In this document: one piece after another, positions 26,071 through 35,009 of the stretch
How the letters are laid out: each line of letters opens with the position of its first letter
Numbering within the stretch: position 1 is the first letter of the stretch
NCBI RefSeq assembly: GCF_008041945.1
Contig: NZ_VKAD01000002.1
Coordinates: 124,001-188,000 of the forward strand
From: Reinekea thalattae
Lineage (GTDB): Bacteria > Pseudomonadota > Gammaproteobacteria > Pseudomonadales > Natronospirillaceae
Direction: 5' to 3'
Length of the DNA stretch: 64,000 nucleotides
Translations under genes and position numbers: made by a program
The notes under the pieces: model-generated
What the model saw: the letters and a program-made list of their open reading frames with translations, nothing else
What the model was told of the DNA's origin: nothing
The model's database searches: none

Positions 26071-26460
26071 TAAAAACAGTCCTTTTCTTGCAAGTTAATA
26101 GGCCTGCTTCAACGTTTTCAGGCAGCCCATTTAGAATTGATGGCACATTTAATTGGAATTGCTCCTTTTTTGCAATATTCAATGTCATTTTTTGCAACTA
26201 TCTGATCAAAGTGAGCATTTTAGTGCAACGTTAGGGCTGTTTTTGTTCAATTTGGTGCGTTTTTTTCTTAATTTGTCGCTCAAGGAATAACTTAGGTGAT
26301 GGACTTTGATAATTGGGTGGCAAAAAGATGAAAGTTGGTTACTTCCTCATCAATGGTAAACGGAATGCTCATACTTTTGACTGATTAGTCAATATTGGGT
26401 CTATTGCTTGCTCTATTAAGTACTGACGCAGTTCATTTAATAAACAAAGAGGAATAAAAC
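26071..26460. other. Divergent intergenic region, dual ATPase / NMT1-type importer
   Basis: This 390-bp region carries both promoters. It contains a perfect palindromic element, described separately, and the Shine-Dalgarno AGAGGAA before 26461. I saw no TPP (THI-box) motif and could not identify a riboswitch. Confidence 0.4.
26377..26392 (+). promoter_or_regulatory. Palindrome overlapping a possible -35 of the NMT1-type importer operon
   Basis: TTGACT-GATT-AGTCAA is a perfect 6-bp inverted repeat. TTGACT also fits a sigma-70 -35 (5 of 6), with a weak -10-like TCTATT 17 bp later (26400-26405). An operator covering the -35 is plausible. Confidence 0.35.
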
Positions 26461-27471
26461 ATGCGAACTCTGTTTTCGAAATGCTTGGTAGCTCCGGCAT
26501 TATTCGCCAGTACGTTGGCTAGCGCCGAAGTGAAGCTTCCGTTCACATTGGATTGGAAATTTGAAGGGCCATCGGCACCTTACTTTTTAGCAGTCGATAA
26601 TGGTCACTTTGCCGATCAGGATTTGTCGGTTGAAATTTCCGCAGGCCAGGGTTCGTTAGACGCTATTCCTAAGGTCGCCACAGGCGCTTACCCAGTAGGC
26701 TTTGCTGATATTAACTCGCTGGTAAAATTCTTGGACCAAAACCCAGGTGCGCCAGTGACTGCTGTAATGATGATTTACGATAAACCACCTTTTGCGGTTG
26801 TTGGTCGTAAAAGTCAGGGTATCTCGACGGTTGCTGACTTAGAAGGTTCTGTATTAGGTGCTCCGCCACCAGATGGCGCTTGGGCGCAATTCCCTGTGTT
26901 CGCAAAAGAAAACGGTTTGGATATGTCCAAAATTAAAGTCGAACCTGTTGGTTTCCCAACGCGTGAGCCAATGCTTGCCGAAGGTAAGGTCGACAGCGTA
27001 ACTGGCTTCTCGTTTTCGTCTTACTTGAACCTAGTACGTTTAGGTGTGCCAGAAGAAGATCTGACGACGCTATTAATGGCCGACTACGGTTTGGCGCTGT
27101 ATGGCAACGCCATCATTGTTAATACCGATTATGCAGAGAAAAACCCAGAAGTGATTACTGGCTTTTTAACTGCAGTAGCTGAAGGTGTTAAAGATGCCGC
27201 GGCCGATCCAATGGCTGGCGCGCAAGCGGTTATCGACCGTAATCCTGCAGGTAATGTTGAGTTAGAAGCTTGGCGTTTAAAGCTGGCTTTACAAGACAGC
27301 ATTTTAACCGATTACGTTATGGCCAATGGTCTAGGCGATATCGATGTTGAGCGCTTCGAAAAAGCATTAGAGCAGATTGCTGTAACTTACGAGTTTAAAG
27401 GTGAGCCTAGCGTATCGACGATCTTTACCGATGCCTACTTGCCAGCGTCTGAACTATTAATGATGAAGTAG
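26461..27471 (+). CDS. NMT1/SsuA-type ABC substrate-binding protein
   Basis: A 336-residue periplasmic binding protein with a signal peptide (about 1-22, cleavage after ASA). The mature start LPFTLDWKFEGPSAPYFLAVDNGHFADQDL is the NMT1/ThiY-like signature, and GVWAxxP-type ligand loops follow (LGAPPPDGAWAQFPVFAK). Family members bind thiamine-pyrimidine precursors, nucleobases, alkanesulfonates or similar. The following ATPase and permease genes complete an importer. The ligand cannot be told. Lying next to ureide and purine genes it may carry a nitrogen heterocycle, but that is only contextual. Confidence 0.85.
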   Translation: MRTLFSKCLVAPALFASTLASAEVKLPFTLDWKFEGPSAPYFLAVDNGHFADQDLSVEISAGQGSLDAIPKVATGAYPVGFADINSLVKFLDQNPGAPVTAVMMIYDKPPFAVVGRKSQGISTVADLEGSVLGAPPPDGAWAQFPVFAKENGLDMSKIKVEPVGFPTREPMLAEGKVDSVTGFSFSSYLNLVRLGVPEEDLTTLLMADYGLALYGNAIIVNTDYAEKNPEVITGFLTAVAEGVKDAAADPMAGAQAVIDRNPAGNVELEAWRLKLALQDSILTDYVMANGLGDIDVERFEKALEQIAVTYEFKGEPSVSTIFTDAYLPASELLMMK

Positions 27472-27476
27472 CCTAT

Positions 27477-28277
27477 ATGCCTGTTTCTATTTCTATTGAA
27501 GGCGTAAAACACGCCTACCAAACCGGGCAGCAGCAACCGCTGCCTGTGTTGGATGATCTAAATATCACCATTCCTGAAGGTAAATTCACCGCCGTTGTCG
27601 GACCATCGGGTTGCGGTAAGTCGACGCTGACACGATTGGTTTCTGGTTTGCTATTCCCTAACGAAGGCACCGTCAGTTTGGGTGGCGAGCCGGTTAAAGC
27701 TCCACGCTCAACGGTGGGTATGGCGTTCCAAAACCCTGTGTTGTTGGAATGGCGCAGCATTATTCAAAATGTTGTCTTGCCGTTAGAAATCGTGAAGAGC
27801 GAATTGACTCATAATCAACGCCTAAAACGCGCCGCTAAACTGTTAAAGATGGTTGGCCTTGAAGGCTTTGAGCATAAGCGACCGTCGGAGCTTTCTGGTG
27901 GTATGCGTCAACGTGCTTCTTTGTGTCGCTCGTTGGTTCATAACCCCGATGTGTTGATTTTGGATGAGCCGTTTGGTGCCTTAGATGCCTTTACTCGTGA
28001 AGATTTATGGCAGCTGATGCGCGATATCAAAATTAAGCAGCCTTTTACTGGTTTGTTGATTACGCACGATCTACGCGAAAGTGTCTTTTTGGCCGATCAG
28101 GTGGTTGTGCTGTCGAGTCGACCTGCTAAAACGCAATTTGTTTTGGATGTCGACCTGCCGGAAGATCGCACTATCAACTCTTTATACACACCAAAAGCGG
28201 TAGAAATGCTGGCGACGTTACGCGAGCAAATAGAAATCGCTCAAGGTCGAAAAGAGGAGGTGGCCGATGTCGAGTAA
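27477..28277 (+). CDS. ABC importer ATPase, SsuB/TauB/ThiZ type
   Basis: A 266-residue ATPase with Walker A GPSGCGKSTLTR (about 42-53), Q-loop AFQNPVLLEWR, signature LSGGMRQRASLCRSL, Walker B VLILDEPFGALD and the switch His in LLITHDLRES. These are hallmarks of nitrate/sulfonate/taurine-type ATPases. It starts 5 bp after the binding-protein gene and overlaps the permease gene by 11 bp, giving a tight operon. Confidence 0.9.
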   Translation: MPVSISIEGVKHAYQTGQQQPLPVLDDLNITIPEGKFTAVVGPSGCGKSTLTRLVSGLLFPNEGTVSLGGEPVKAPRSTVGMAFQNPVLLEWRSIIQNVVLPLEIVKSELTHNQRLKRAAKLLKMVGLEGFEHKRPSELSGGMRQRASLCRSLVHNPDVLILDEPFGALDAFTREDLWQLMRDIKIKQPFTGLLITHDLRESVFLADQVVVLSSRPAKTQFVLDVDLPEDRTINSLYTPKAVEMLATLREQIEIAQGRKEEVADVE

Positions 28278-29037
28278 ATTGAAAAACTTACTGATCCCTC
28301 TGCTCGCCATTGTTGTGTTTTTAATCTTGTGGGAATGGTTGGTTTGGTTTAACCAGTGGCCGAATTACAAGATGGCTTCGCCTTCGGATGTTTGGCCTGC
28401 GTTTTGGCAATATAAGGCATTGTTTGCCAAATACTCATGGGACACCTTGTGGCGCACCGTTGTTGGTCTTGGCTTGGCGGTTGTGGTTGGTGTTTTTTTT
28501 GGTGTGGTTATGGGTTTTTCCAAAACCATGCGCAGCGCACTTTACCCGTTGCTGGTGGGCTTTAATGCCATACCGAAAGCGACATTAGTGCCGGTAATTG
28601 CGTTGATCTTTGTTGGTCAGCATGATTTCAATACTGTGCTTATTGCTTTTATGATTTCGTTTTTCCCAATTGCGGTGTCGGTTTCGATTGGGCTTTCAAC
28701 ATTGGAGCCAGAATACCAAGATATCCTCAAAGCATTGGGCGCATCGAAGTTGACCATCTTTTGGAAAATCGCTTTACCTAAAACACTGCCAGAGTTTTTT
28801 GGTGCGCTAAAAGTTTCGGCAACGTTGGCCTTTATCGGTACTAACCTGATGGAAATTGTAGAACCGCATGGCCGAGGTTTGGGGCATCTGTTCGACAGCG
28901 GCAAAATTAACGCCGACTATCCATTGATGTTTGCTGTGCTTATTGCCTTAGCGGTATTGGGTATTTTGCTGTACTACATCGTGGTAATTCTGGAGAAGAT
29001 TTTTGCTGGCTGGGCGGAGCGTCCTTCTGATCATTAG
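28267..29037 (+). CDS. ABC importer permease, SsuC/TauC/ThiX type
   Basis: A 256-residue membrane protein with six predicted helices and an EAA loop (EYQDILKALGASKLTIFWKIALPKTLPEF). VGFNAIPKATLVPVIALIF is the SsuC/TauC family core. The Shine-Dalgarno GGAGG lies inside the end of the ATPase gene, so translation is coupled. It is the last gene of the three-gene operon, which ends at the terminator at 29118-29153. Confidence 0.9.
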   Translation: MSSKLKNLLIPLLAIVVFLILWEWLVWFNQWPNYKMASPSDVWPAFWQYKALFAKYSWDTLWRTVVGLGLAVVVGVFFGVVMGFSKTMRSALYPLLVGFNAIPKATLVPVIALIFVGQHDFNTVLIAFMISFFPIAVSVSIGLSTLEPEYQDILKALGASKLTIFWKIALPKTLPEFFGALKVSATLAFIGTNLMEIVEPHGRGLGHLFDSGKINADYPLMFAVLIALAVLGILLYYIVVILEKIFAGWAERPSDH

Positions 29038-29117
29038 TGATTTATAATGATTCATTTTTTACAGCCATTCGGTTTTTACAGTAATTAACAGTCAGCCATC
29101 GTTGGTGAATTAAACTT

Positions 29118-29153
29118 AAAAAGCGGTAACGTCATATGGCGTTACCGCTTTTT
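29118..29153. terminator. Bidirectional terminator
   Basis: A 14-bp stem (AAAAAGCGGTAACG / CGTTACCGCTTTTT) with an 8-nt loop and T's beyond. It lies between the importer operon (+) and the alpha/beta hydrolase gene (-). Confidence 0.93.
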
Positions 29154-29158
29154 TGTTT

Positions 29159-30019
29159 TTAGTGCTCGCTTGCTATCACTGACTCGGTCACCCAATCTAT
29201 CGCGTCGGCAACAACCTCTGGTGTTTTAAACGGAATAAAGTGATTGGCCTTTTCATCGAGCTTGAGCTGCAGTTGTGCATTGCTCAGCTGTTGCTGTAAA
29301 TAAAGAGCGTTCTGCGATTTGACCAGCCAGTCTTTCTCTCCTTGTAAAATCACAACCGGCATATTGATGGCGGCTAACTCGGGTTTTAATTTTTCTAGCT
29401 CTTCATCGAGTGTCAGCATTTCTTGGTTTGAATCTGTCATCCGTTGGCCAATGAGCCATTGCACAGGTATCAGCCGAGCCGCCTGATGATACCAGCGCGG
29501 TTGGCTGACGGCTGGGTCCGCCGGAGAGGCGACCAAAACAATACCATCGATTAATTCAGGAAAACGCTGCGCCAGAGCCAACACAACCGGCCCGCCCCAG
29601 GAGTGGCCGACTAAAATGGTTGGCGTTTCGCTGGTTTGTTCGCTCCAGCTGGTGTGCTCGATAATCGGTTCGATCAATGCCACCTGATCGGCCAGCTGTG
29701 GATACATTCGTTGCTGCGCATCTTTCGAGCTGCCCCAGCCAGGGCGGTCAATGGCAATAACGCGATAGTGTTGTGCAATATTCGGCTGTGCCATCAAGGC
29801 TTGCCACGCATCGGCAGAGCCGGGAGTGCCATGAATCGCAATCAGAGTAGCCTTGGTTGTCTGGCTCGATGGTTGTTCAAGCCACGCCAATTGGCCCTGA
29901 AAAATATCTGAGTGCCAGTTAAGCAGTTGGCGATTATCTGGGGATTCTTCCGCACTTAATTGGCTAAATAGTAGGCCGCTGATAACAACAGTGATAAACC
30001 CCATGAGTAAGTATTTCAT
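29159..30019 (-). CDS. Exported or membrane-anchored alpha/beta hydrolase
   Basis: A 286-residue alpha/beta-fold hydrolase. The N-terminus has a hydrophobic leader (about 3-23, SQLSA cleavage region), so the enzyme is probably periplasmic. The oxyanion region is AIHGTPGSADAW, the nucleophile elbow GHSWGG, the acid probably Asp in ILQGEKDWLV, and the His in KANHFIPF near the C-terminus. The triad is therefore complete. Substrate unknown. It stands alone and converges on the importer operon. Confidence 0.82.
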   Translation of the reverse strand: MKYLLMGFITVVISGLLFSQLSAEESPDNRQLLNWHSDIFQGQLAWLEQPSSQTTKATLIAIHGTPGSADAWQALMAQPNIAQHYRVIAIDRPGWGSSKDAQQRMYPQLADQVALIEPIIEHTSWSEQTSETPTILVGHSWGGPVVLALAQRFPELIDGIVLVASPADPAVSQPRWYHQAARLIPVQWLIGQRMTDSNQEMLTLDEELEKLKPELAAINMPVVILQGEKDWLVKSQNALYLQQQLSNAQLQLKLDEKANHFIPFKTPEVVADAIDWVTESVIASEH

Positions 30020-30100
30020 CCGTTTGATTCGCCCTTTCAGTCGCTGTTCTAAATTACAAAATAGAAGCTTAGGCCATCTATTTAGCGAGGAGTTCCATCA

Positions 30101-30184
30101 ATGCTGCAAAGTATCAAATCAGTGCGCCGAAACGCCTTTATGCTCACTGTTATAGCGGCTATTGCCGTTGTTTATCAGGTCTAA
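30101..30184 (+). CDS. Putative 27-residue membrane microprotein
   Basis: A short frame MLQSIKSVRRNAFMLTVIAAIAVVYQV with a strong Shine-Dalgarno, GAGGAG, 8 bp before its ATG. It has a basic N-terminus (K6, R9, R10) and a hydrophobic helix at about 13-27, the build of small inner-membrane proteins. It lies between the hydrolase gene (-) and the RpiR-type regulator gene (+) and could be the first cistron of the regulator operon (126 bp before it). No homologue is known to me. The ribosome-binding site and amphiphilic layout are the only evidence. Confidence 0.5.
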   Translation: MLQSIKSVRRNAFMLTVIAAIAVVYQV

Positions 30185-30310
30185 TTACCGTGAATTCAGC
30201 AATAGCAAGGCTGCCTGCTGGATTGATTTTTTGGTGTGATCGTTGCAAGTGATATATAGTTTTGGTTCAATCGTTTCTTTTTTGTTAAGGCTGATGGCCG
30301 CTAACCGATT

Positions 30311-31138
30311 ATGACGCACTATCACGTACTGCTCGAACGTATTGCCAATGAGTATGCTGGATTGACTAAAAATAGCCGGCGCATAGCTGATTTTTTGCAA
30401 TCAAGCCCAGAACGACTATTGATGCTATCGACGGCAGAAATTGCCGAGTCTTGTGGTGTTTCTAAAACCAGTGTCAGTCGCTTTATTCGCCAGATTGGTT
30501 ATCAGGATCATACCGAGCTTCGCCATCAGCTATTAGCAGAGCGTGAACAGGGTACGCCGGTCGTCACAGGTGACGGCGTAGAAAGCGATATTCAATTCGA
30601 TATTAGCGAGTTGCAGCAGCTGCAAAATTATTTAGCCAGTGTCGATCTATCGGTACTGATCGAGACTTTAGCTCAAGCTCGGCGTATTAAAGTTATTGGT
30701 TATCGCAACAGCTACCCGCTGGCTTTGCATTTACGGCAGCAATTATTGCAGTGTCGGCCGAATGTCGATTTGCTGCCAACACCGGGGCAAACGCTGGGCG
30801 AAGAATTAGCCAGCCTTGATGAGCAAGATTTTGTCATTTTAGTGGGTATTCGGCGTCGGCCTAAATCCTTTAAAAATCTTGTTGCCTATTTGCAAGCAAA
30901 GCCCTGCCTGTTGATTACCGATCAGTCGGGGCTGAAATATTCCAATCAGGTGGCGCATCTTTTGAGTTGCCACCTGAATAATGAAACACCACTGGACAGC
31001 CACGCTGCGCCGATGAGTTTGATTGCTTATTTAGTCAATCGACTGTACTTGCATTTAGGCAGCGCCGCAGTACAGCAGAGCAGTGCGGTTTCGCAAAGTT
31101 ATGCCCAGTTAGAAGAATTAGATGAACACATCATCTAA
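30311..31138 (+). CDS. RpiR-family transcriptional regulator (HTH + SIS)
   Basis: A 275-residue regulator. The N-terminal HTH_6 domain (about 1-76) contains LTKNSRRIADFLQ, LSTAEIAESCGVSKTSVSRFIRQIGY. A SIS domain (about 115-245) that binds a phosphosugar or other anionic ligand follows, with IKVIGYRNSYPLALHLRQQ and FVILVGIRRRPKSF. It is the first gene of the ureide operon, so it probably controls those genes; the ligand may be a ureide intermediate rather than a sugar phosphate. No strong Shine-Dalgarno is seen before the ATG. Confidence 0.85.
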   Translation: MTHYHVLLERIANEYAGLTKNSRRIADFLQSSPERLLMLSTAEIAESCGVSKTSVSRFIRQIGYQDHTELRHQLLAEREQGTPVVTGDGVESDIQFDISELQQLQNYLASVDLSVLIETLAQARRIKVIGYRNSYPLALHLRQQLLQCRPNVDLLPTPGQTLGEELASLDEQDFVILVGIRRRPKSFKNLVAYLQAKPCLLITDQSGLKYSNQVAHLLSCHLNNETPLDSHAAPMSLIAYLVNRLYLHLGSAAVQQSSAVSQSYAQLEELDEHII

Positions 31139-31193
31139 CCTTGAATTTAATCTTTATAACTACCCTTATTCCCTAATCGCTTAACCCAGAAAG

Positions 31194-32198
31194 ATGAGAA
31201 ATATGAACGTACTGAATAAAATTAAAAAAGAATGGTTTATTGTCGGCATGATCATCGCGATTGCGCTGGCGACTGTAACGCCGACCATTGGCCGTTCCGA
31301 CGGTATCCTACATTTAGACACCGTGACCAAACTAGGCGTTGTGCTGGTGTTCTTTTTACACGGCTTAGGTCTTTCGCCCAAGTCGATCAAAGCGGGCATT
31401 TCTAATTGGCGCTTACATCTTTATGTGCAGTCGGCCACCTTTATTGCTTATCCGCTGTTGTGGTTGCTGTTCGGTAATGTCTTTATGAACTATATGCCAG
31501 CGGCGTTGGCGTTTGGTTTTTGTTATTTATTTGTGCTGCCAAGTACTATTTCTTCTTCTGTAACCATGACCAGCGTTGGCAAGGGTAACGTGCCTGCGGC
31601 AATTTTTAACGCATCGCTTTCCAGTATTTTAGGTGTTTTTATTACGCCGTTGTTCATTCAATTTTTTATGGGCTACGAAGGCGTTCAGCTGGACTTAATG
31701 GCCTCGGTTATTTCCATTGCCAAGCTGTTGTTGATCCCGATGATTGCTGGCCAATTACTTCGACCGGTATTGTTGGATTGGACCACCAAGCATAAGTCGA
31801 TTGTTGGCAAACTCGATAAGTACGTGATTATTTTAATTGTCTATAACGCCTTTTGTGATTCGGTCATTAATGGTGTTTGGAGTCAGTTTTCAATCGCGTT
31901 ATTGGCGCTTTCGTTTGTAATTTGTGTCGTGGTTTTATTGATCATGGTGCACGGTATTCAGTGGGGCGCTCGCCGTTGTGGTTTTGCTTTGCCAGATGAA
32001 GTGGCTGCAGTCTTTTGCGGTACGAAAAAAACCTTAGCCGCCGGTGTGCCGATGGCAAAAGTTATTTTTGGTGCCGACCCAACACTCGGCATGATCTTGC
32101 TGCCGATTATGTTGTATCACCCGACGCAGATATTTTATTGCGCTATTTTAGCCAATCGATATGCGCGTCAAAGTGACGCAGCAAGTAACACACAATAA
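31194..32198 (+). CDS. SBF-like (bile acid:sodium symporter superfamily) transporter
   Basis: A 334-residue membrane protein with about nine or ten helices, related to YfeH and the SBF-like (DUF4137-type) family. GKGNVPAAIFNASLSSILGVFITPLF and AVFCGTKKTLAAGVPMAKVIFG are the conserved cores of the family. An alternative ATG three codons on (31203) may be used. It lies 55 bp after the regulator and just before the amidase gene in a six-gene operon. By position it likely moves a ureide, oxamate-like or other anionic substrate or product; this is inference. Confidence 0.82.
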   Translation: MRNMNVLNKIKKEWFIVGMIIAIALATVTPTIGRSDGILHLDTVTKLGVVLVFFLHGLGLSPKSIKAGISNWRLHLYVQSATFIAYPLLWLLFGNVFMNYMPAALAFGFCYLFVLPSTISSSVTMTSVGKGNVPAAIFNASLSSILGVFITPLFIQFFMGYEGVQLDLMASVISIAKLLLIPMIAGQLLRPVLLDWTTKHKSIVGKLDKYVIILIVYNAFCDSVINGVWSQFSIALLALSFVICVVVLLIMVHGIQWGARRCGFALPDEVAAVFCGTKKTLAAGVPMAKVIFGADPTLGMILLPIMLYHPTQIFYCAILANRYARQSDAASNTQ

Positions 32199-32229
32199 GC
32201 TTATTTTTGTTAGGCAAAGGCACTCAGTT

Positions 32230-33426
32230 ATGACTCGAGATTCTCGTATTTACTGCCAACAGGGCCCAGACAGTTTAGCGGCAACAAACCAAGGCGCGTT
32301 GTCGGGAATGGACTTTGTTTTTAAAGATCTATTCGATGTTAAAGGTTACGTCACCGGTGCTGGTAATCCGCGTTGGTTAGAAACTCATGCCCCAGCGAAA
32401 ACGACCTCACCCATTATTGAGGCGTTGTTGGCACAGGGTGCAAATTGCATTGGCCGCGTGCAAACCGATGAGTTGGCTTATAGCTTAAACGGTCAAAATA
32501 TTCACTATGGCACACCGATTAATCCGGTAGCAGAAGACTCGATTCCCGGTGGTTCTTCCAGCGGTAGTGCGGTGGCGGTTGCCCGTGGCGATTGTGACTT
32601 TGCAATCGGAACCGATACCGGTGGTTCAGTGCGTGTCCCTGCCAGCTATTGTGGCTTGCTTGGACTTCGGCCAACACATGGCAAGCTGGATTTAAGCCAT
32701 TGTTTTGAGCTGGCAAAAACCTTTGATACCGCGGGTATTTTTAGCGCCGACATTCAAGTTATGCGCACGCTTTGGCAAGCGTTGACGGGTGCTGATTCAG
32801 GAAACAAAGTAAACGCTATTTATCTCGATAACCGTTACCGTGAATTGTTGAGTGATCAACGCTATCAGCGTTTTTCACAGGCTTGTGAACAGGCGGGCAT
32901 TGAACTGTTAAGCGGTTCGTTGTTGGATGAATTGAAGCTCGATTTTGATCAACTCAGTTTGTTGTTCCGCACCATTCAAGGCTATGAAATTATTCAAAAA
33001 CACGGCGATTGGTTAGCGCAATATGGCGACAGTTTAGACCCCTCAATTTTAGAACGAGTACATTGGGCGAAAACCATTTCGGCACAAGAGCACCAGCAGG
33101 CCAGTGAAACACGAGCAAAGCTGACAGCTGATGTGTTGGCGTTATTATCGTCTATGAATTGTCTGTGGGCATTGCCTACCACACCATCTGCGCCACCTAA
33201 GTTAACCATGGCAGGCGAGCCATTGGCTCAGTATCGTTCTCAGTTAATGGGTTTAACCAGCTTAAGTGGTCTGTGCGGCTTGCCGCAATTGCATCTGCCA
33301 TTACCGAACCTCAGCGAAGGCCCGTGCGGCATATCGCTATTAGGTTTGGCAGATACAGAAGCAGACTTAATAAGCACAGCAGAAGCGTTGCTTGCAGCCT
33401 TAAATCAGAAATCGGCGGAGGTTTAA
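32230..33426 (+). CDS. Amidase-signature hydrolase
   Basis: A 398-residue amidase-signature enzyme. The Ser-cisSer-Lys triad is visible: K32 in FKDLFDVKG, S109 in PGGSSSGSA, and nucleophile S133 in GTDTGGSVRVPAS. It is close to the AtzE/Hpx-type amidases that accompany ureide or s-triazine degradation. The frame begins at 32161 inside the transporter gene, but the ATG at 32230, with AAAGG upstream, gives a normal N-terminus. Probable role: an amide step in the ureide pathway. It lies 5 bp before the next enzyme gene, so expression is coupled. Confidence 0.82.
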   Translation: MTRDSRIYCQQGPDSLAATNQGALSGMDFVFKDLFDVKGYVTGAGNPRWLETHAPAKTTSPIIEALLAQGANCIGRVQTDELAYSLNGQNIHYGTPINPVAEDSIPGGSSSGSAVAVARGDCDFAIGTDTGGSVRVPASYCGLLGLRPTHGKLDLSHCFELAKTFDTAGIFSADIQVMRTLWQALTGADSGNKVNAIYLDNRYRELLSDQRYQRFSQACEQAGIELLSGSLLDELKLDFDQLSLLFRTIQGYEIIQKHGDWLAQYGDSLDPSILERVHWAKTISAQEHQQASETRAKLTADVLALLSSMNCLWALPTTPSAPPKLTMAGEPLAQYRSQLMGLTSLSGLCGLPQLHLPLPNLSEGPCGISLLGLADTEADLISTAEALLAALNQKSAEV

Positions 33427-33431
33427 AAAAC

Positions 33432-35009
33432 ATGGCTTATCAAACAGCCTTTACAGCACCGCACTTCAAGGCAGCAGAAGTCGGCCAAGCCATTCTTGAT
33501 CAGGGTGGTACCGCAAGCGAAGCGATGGTGGCTGCGGCTGCGATGATTGCAGTGCAGTACCCACATATGAATAGCATTGGCGGCGACAGCTTTTGGTTGG
33601 TTAGTAAAGTTGCTGAAGCACCCTATACCATTGACGGCTGTGGCGCGGCGGCGCGGGGCATCGAATTGGAGAGCTTTTGTCAGCAGTATCAGCAAATCCC
33701 AGACGCCGGTGGTGGCGCTGCAATTACCATGGCTGGAACCATTTCAGCTTGGCAAAAGGCGCTGCAAAAGGATGCGACCGATATTTCGCTGAATACATTA
33801 TTGAAGCCTGCCATTAATGCTGCTGCCGAAGGCATTGATGTAACTGAAAGCTTAGTCGCCGCGAGTGAAAAAACATTGCCGCGCTTAGCCAGCTTAAAGC
33901 ACTTTGCTGAAATCTATTTAAAGCAGGGCCAGCCATTGCAGGTGGGTGATCGCATCACCAACCAAGCACTCGCTAACACACTGCAGTGGTTAGCCGATAA
34001 TGGCTTGGACGATTTTTATCGTGGCAAATTAGCGCGCAGCATGACGCAAGATTTAGAAGCCGCTGGCAGCCCGCTGCGACTGGCTGATTTTTTACAGCAT
34101 CAGGCACAAGTGCTTGAGCCGTTAACGGTGAATACCTTGAAGGCGCAGCTGTTTAATTTTGGCGCACCGACTCAAGGTGTGGCGTCGTTGTTGATTCTTG
34201 CCATTTACGATCGCCTTGCCGATCAGGCAAGCAACGAATTGGATCATATGCATCTGTTAGTGGAGGCGACCAAGCAGGCGTTTATTTTACGTGACCAATG
34301 GGTTTGCGATGAAGCCTATTTGCAGCAGCCATTACAAGACCTGTTGAGCGATGAGGTCATCCAAGGCTGCGTTAACAACGTATCGTTAACACAGGCGAAG
34401 CCTTGGCCGCATGTTGCTGAGCCGGGCGATACCATTTGGATGGGCGCAACCGATCAGTACGGCACTATGGTCAGCTTTATTCAGAGTATTTACTGGGAGT
34501 TTGGCAGCGGCGTATTTTTACCCAACTCCGGCGTATTGTGGAATGTGCGTGGTAAAAGTTTTTCGTTAGATAGCAAACACCACAATGTTTTAGCCGGTGG
34601 TAAAAAACCGTTCCATACATTGAACCCAGCCTATGCCGAATTAACCGATGGTCGGCGCATGGTTTACGGCACCATGGGTGGCGAAGGCCAGCCGCAAACA
34701 CAGGCCTGTTTATTCAGTCGCGCCATCTATCAGGGCGATGACTTAGCCAGTGCGATTGCCAAACCACGTTGGTTGTTGGGCCGTACTTGGGGCGATGAAA
34801 GCCACAGCTTACGGTTAGAAAAATCTCTCTATGAGCAAAGCCAAACTGAGCTAGAAGCACGCGGTCATGAACTGGCCTGCGTTAGCGATAATAATGAATT
34901 AATGGGCCATGCTGGCGCGGTGATTCTAAACACCGAAGGTTTAGCGACCGCCGCGACCGACCCACGCAGTGATGGCCAATGTACGTTAGGAAATAAAAAT
35001 GAAAACTAA
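33432..35009 (+). CDS. Gamma-glutamyltransferase-fold enzyme, HpxW-like oxamate amidohydrolase
   Basis: A 525-residue Ntn-hydrolase precursor of the GGT family. The autoprocessing Thr is T334 in PGDTIWMGATDQYGTMVSFIQS; cleavage before it would give a small subunit of about 190 residues. The N-terminal part has the family's MAVQYPHMNSIGGDSFWLV-type segment. The final MVYGTMGGEGQPQTQ is the GGT substrate-binding block. Context (allantoate amidohydrolase, ureidoglycine aminotransferase) points to HpxW, which hydrolyses oxamate to oxalate and ammonia in Klebsiella purine use. No signal peptide, unlike E. coli Ggt, so it is cytoplasmic. The start at 33432 has the Shine-Dalgarno GGAGG; an upstream extension in another gene's frame was rejected. 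Confidence 0.82.
   Translation: MAYQTAFTAPHFKAAEVGQAILDQGGTASEAMVAAAAMIAVQYPHMNSIGGDSFWLVSKVAEAPYTIDGCGAAARGIELESFCQQYQQIPDAGGGAAITMAGTISAWQKALQKDATDISLNTLLKPAINAAAEGIDVTESLVAASEKTLPRLASLKHFAEIYLKQGQPLQVGDRITNQALANTLQWLADNGLDDFYRGKLARSMTQDLEAAGSPLRLADFLQHQAQVLEPLTVNTLKAQLFNFGAPTQGVASLLILAIYDRLADQASNELDHMHLLVEATKQAFILRDQWVCDEAYLQQPLQDLLSDEVIQGCVNNVSLTQAKPWPHVAEPGDTIWMGATDQYGTMVSFIQSIYWEFGSGVFLPNSGVLWNVRGKSFSLDSKHHNVLAGGKKPFHTLNPAYAELTDGRRMVYGTMGGEGQPQTQACLFSRAIYQGDDLASAIAKPRWLLGRTWGDESHSLRLEKSLYEQSQTELEARGHELACVSDNNELMGHAGAVILNTEGLATAATDPRSDGQCTLGNKNEN

Noticed and set aside
26071-26460. TPP or xanthine riboswitch for the NMT1-type importer
   Set aside because: No THI-box (CTGAGA ... ACCTGATCTGGATAAT type) was visible and I could not fold an xanthine-I motif by eye. 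Needs a covariance-model search.
33273-33431. Longer N-terminus of the GGT-fold enzyme
   Set aside because: The extension lies in another frame of the amidase gene, and the start at 33432 has a strong GGAGG.
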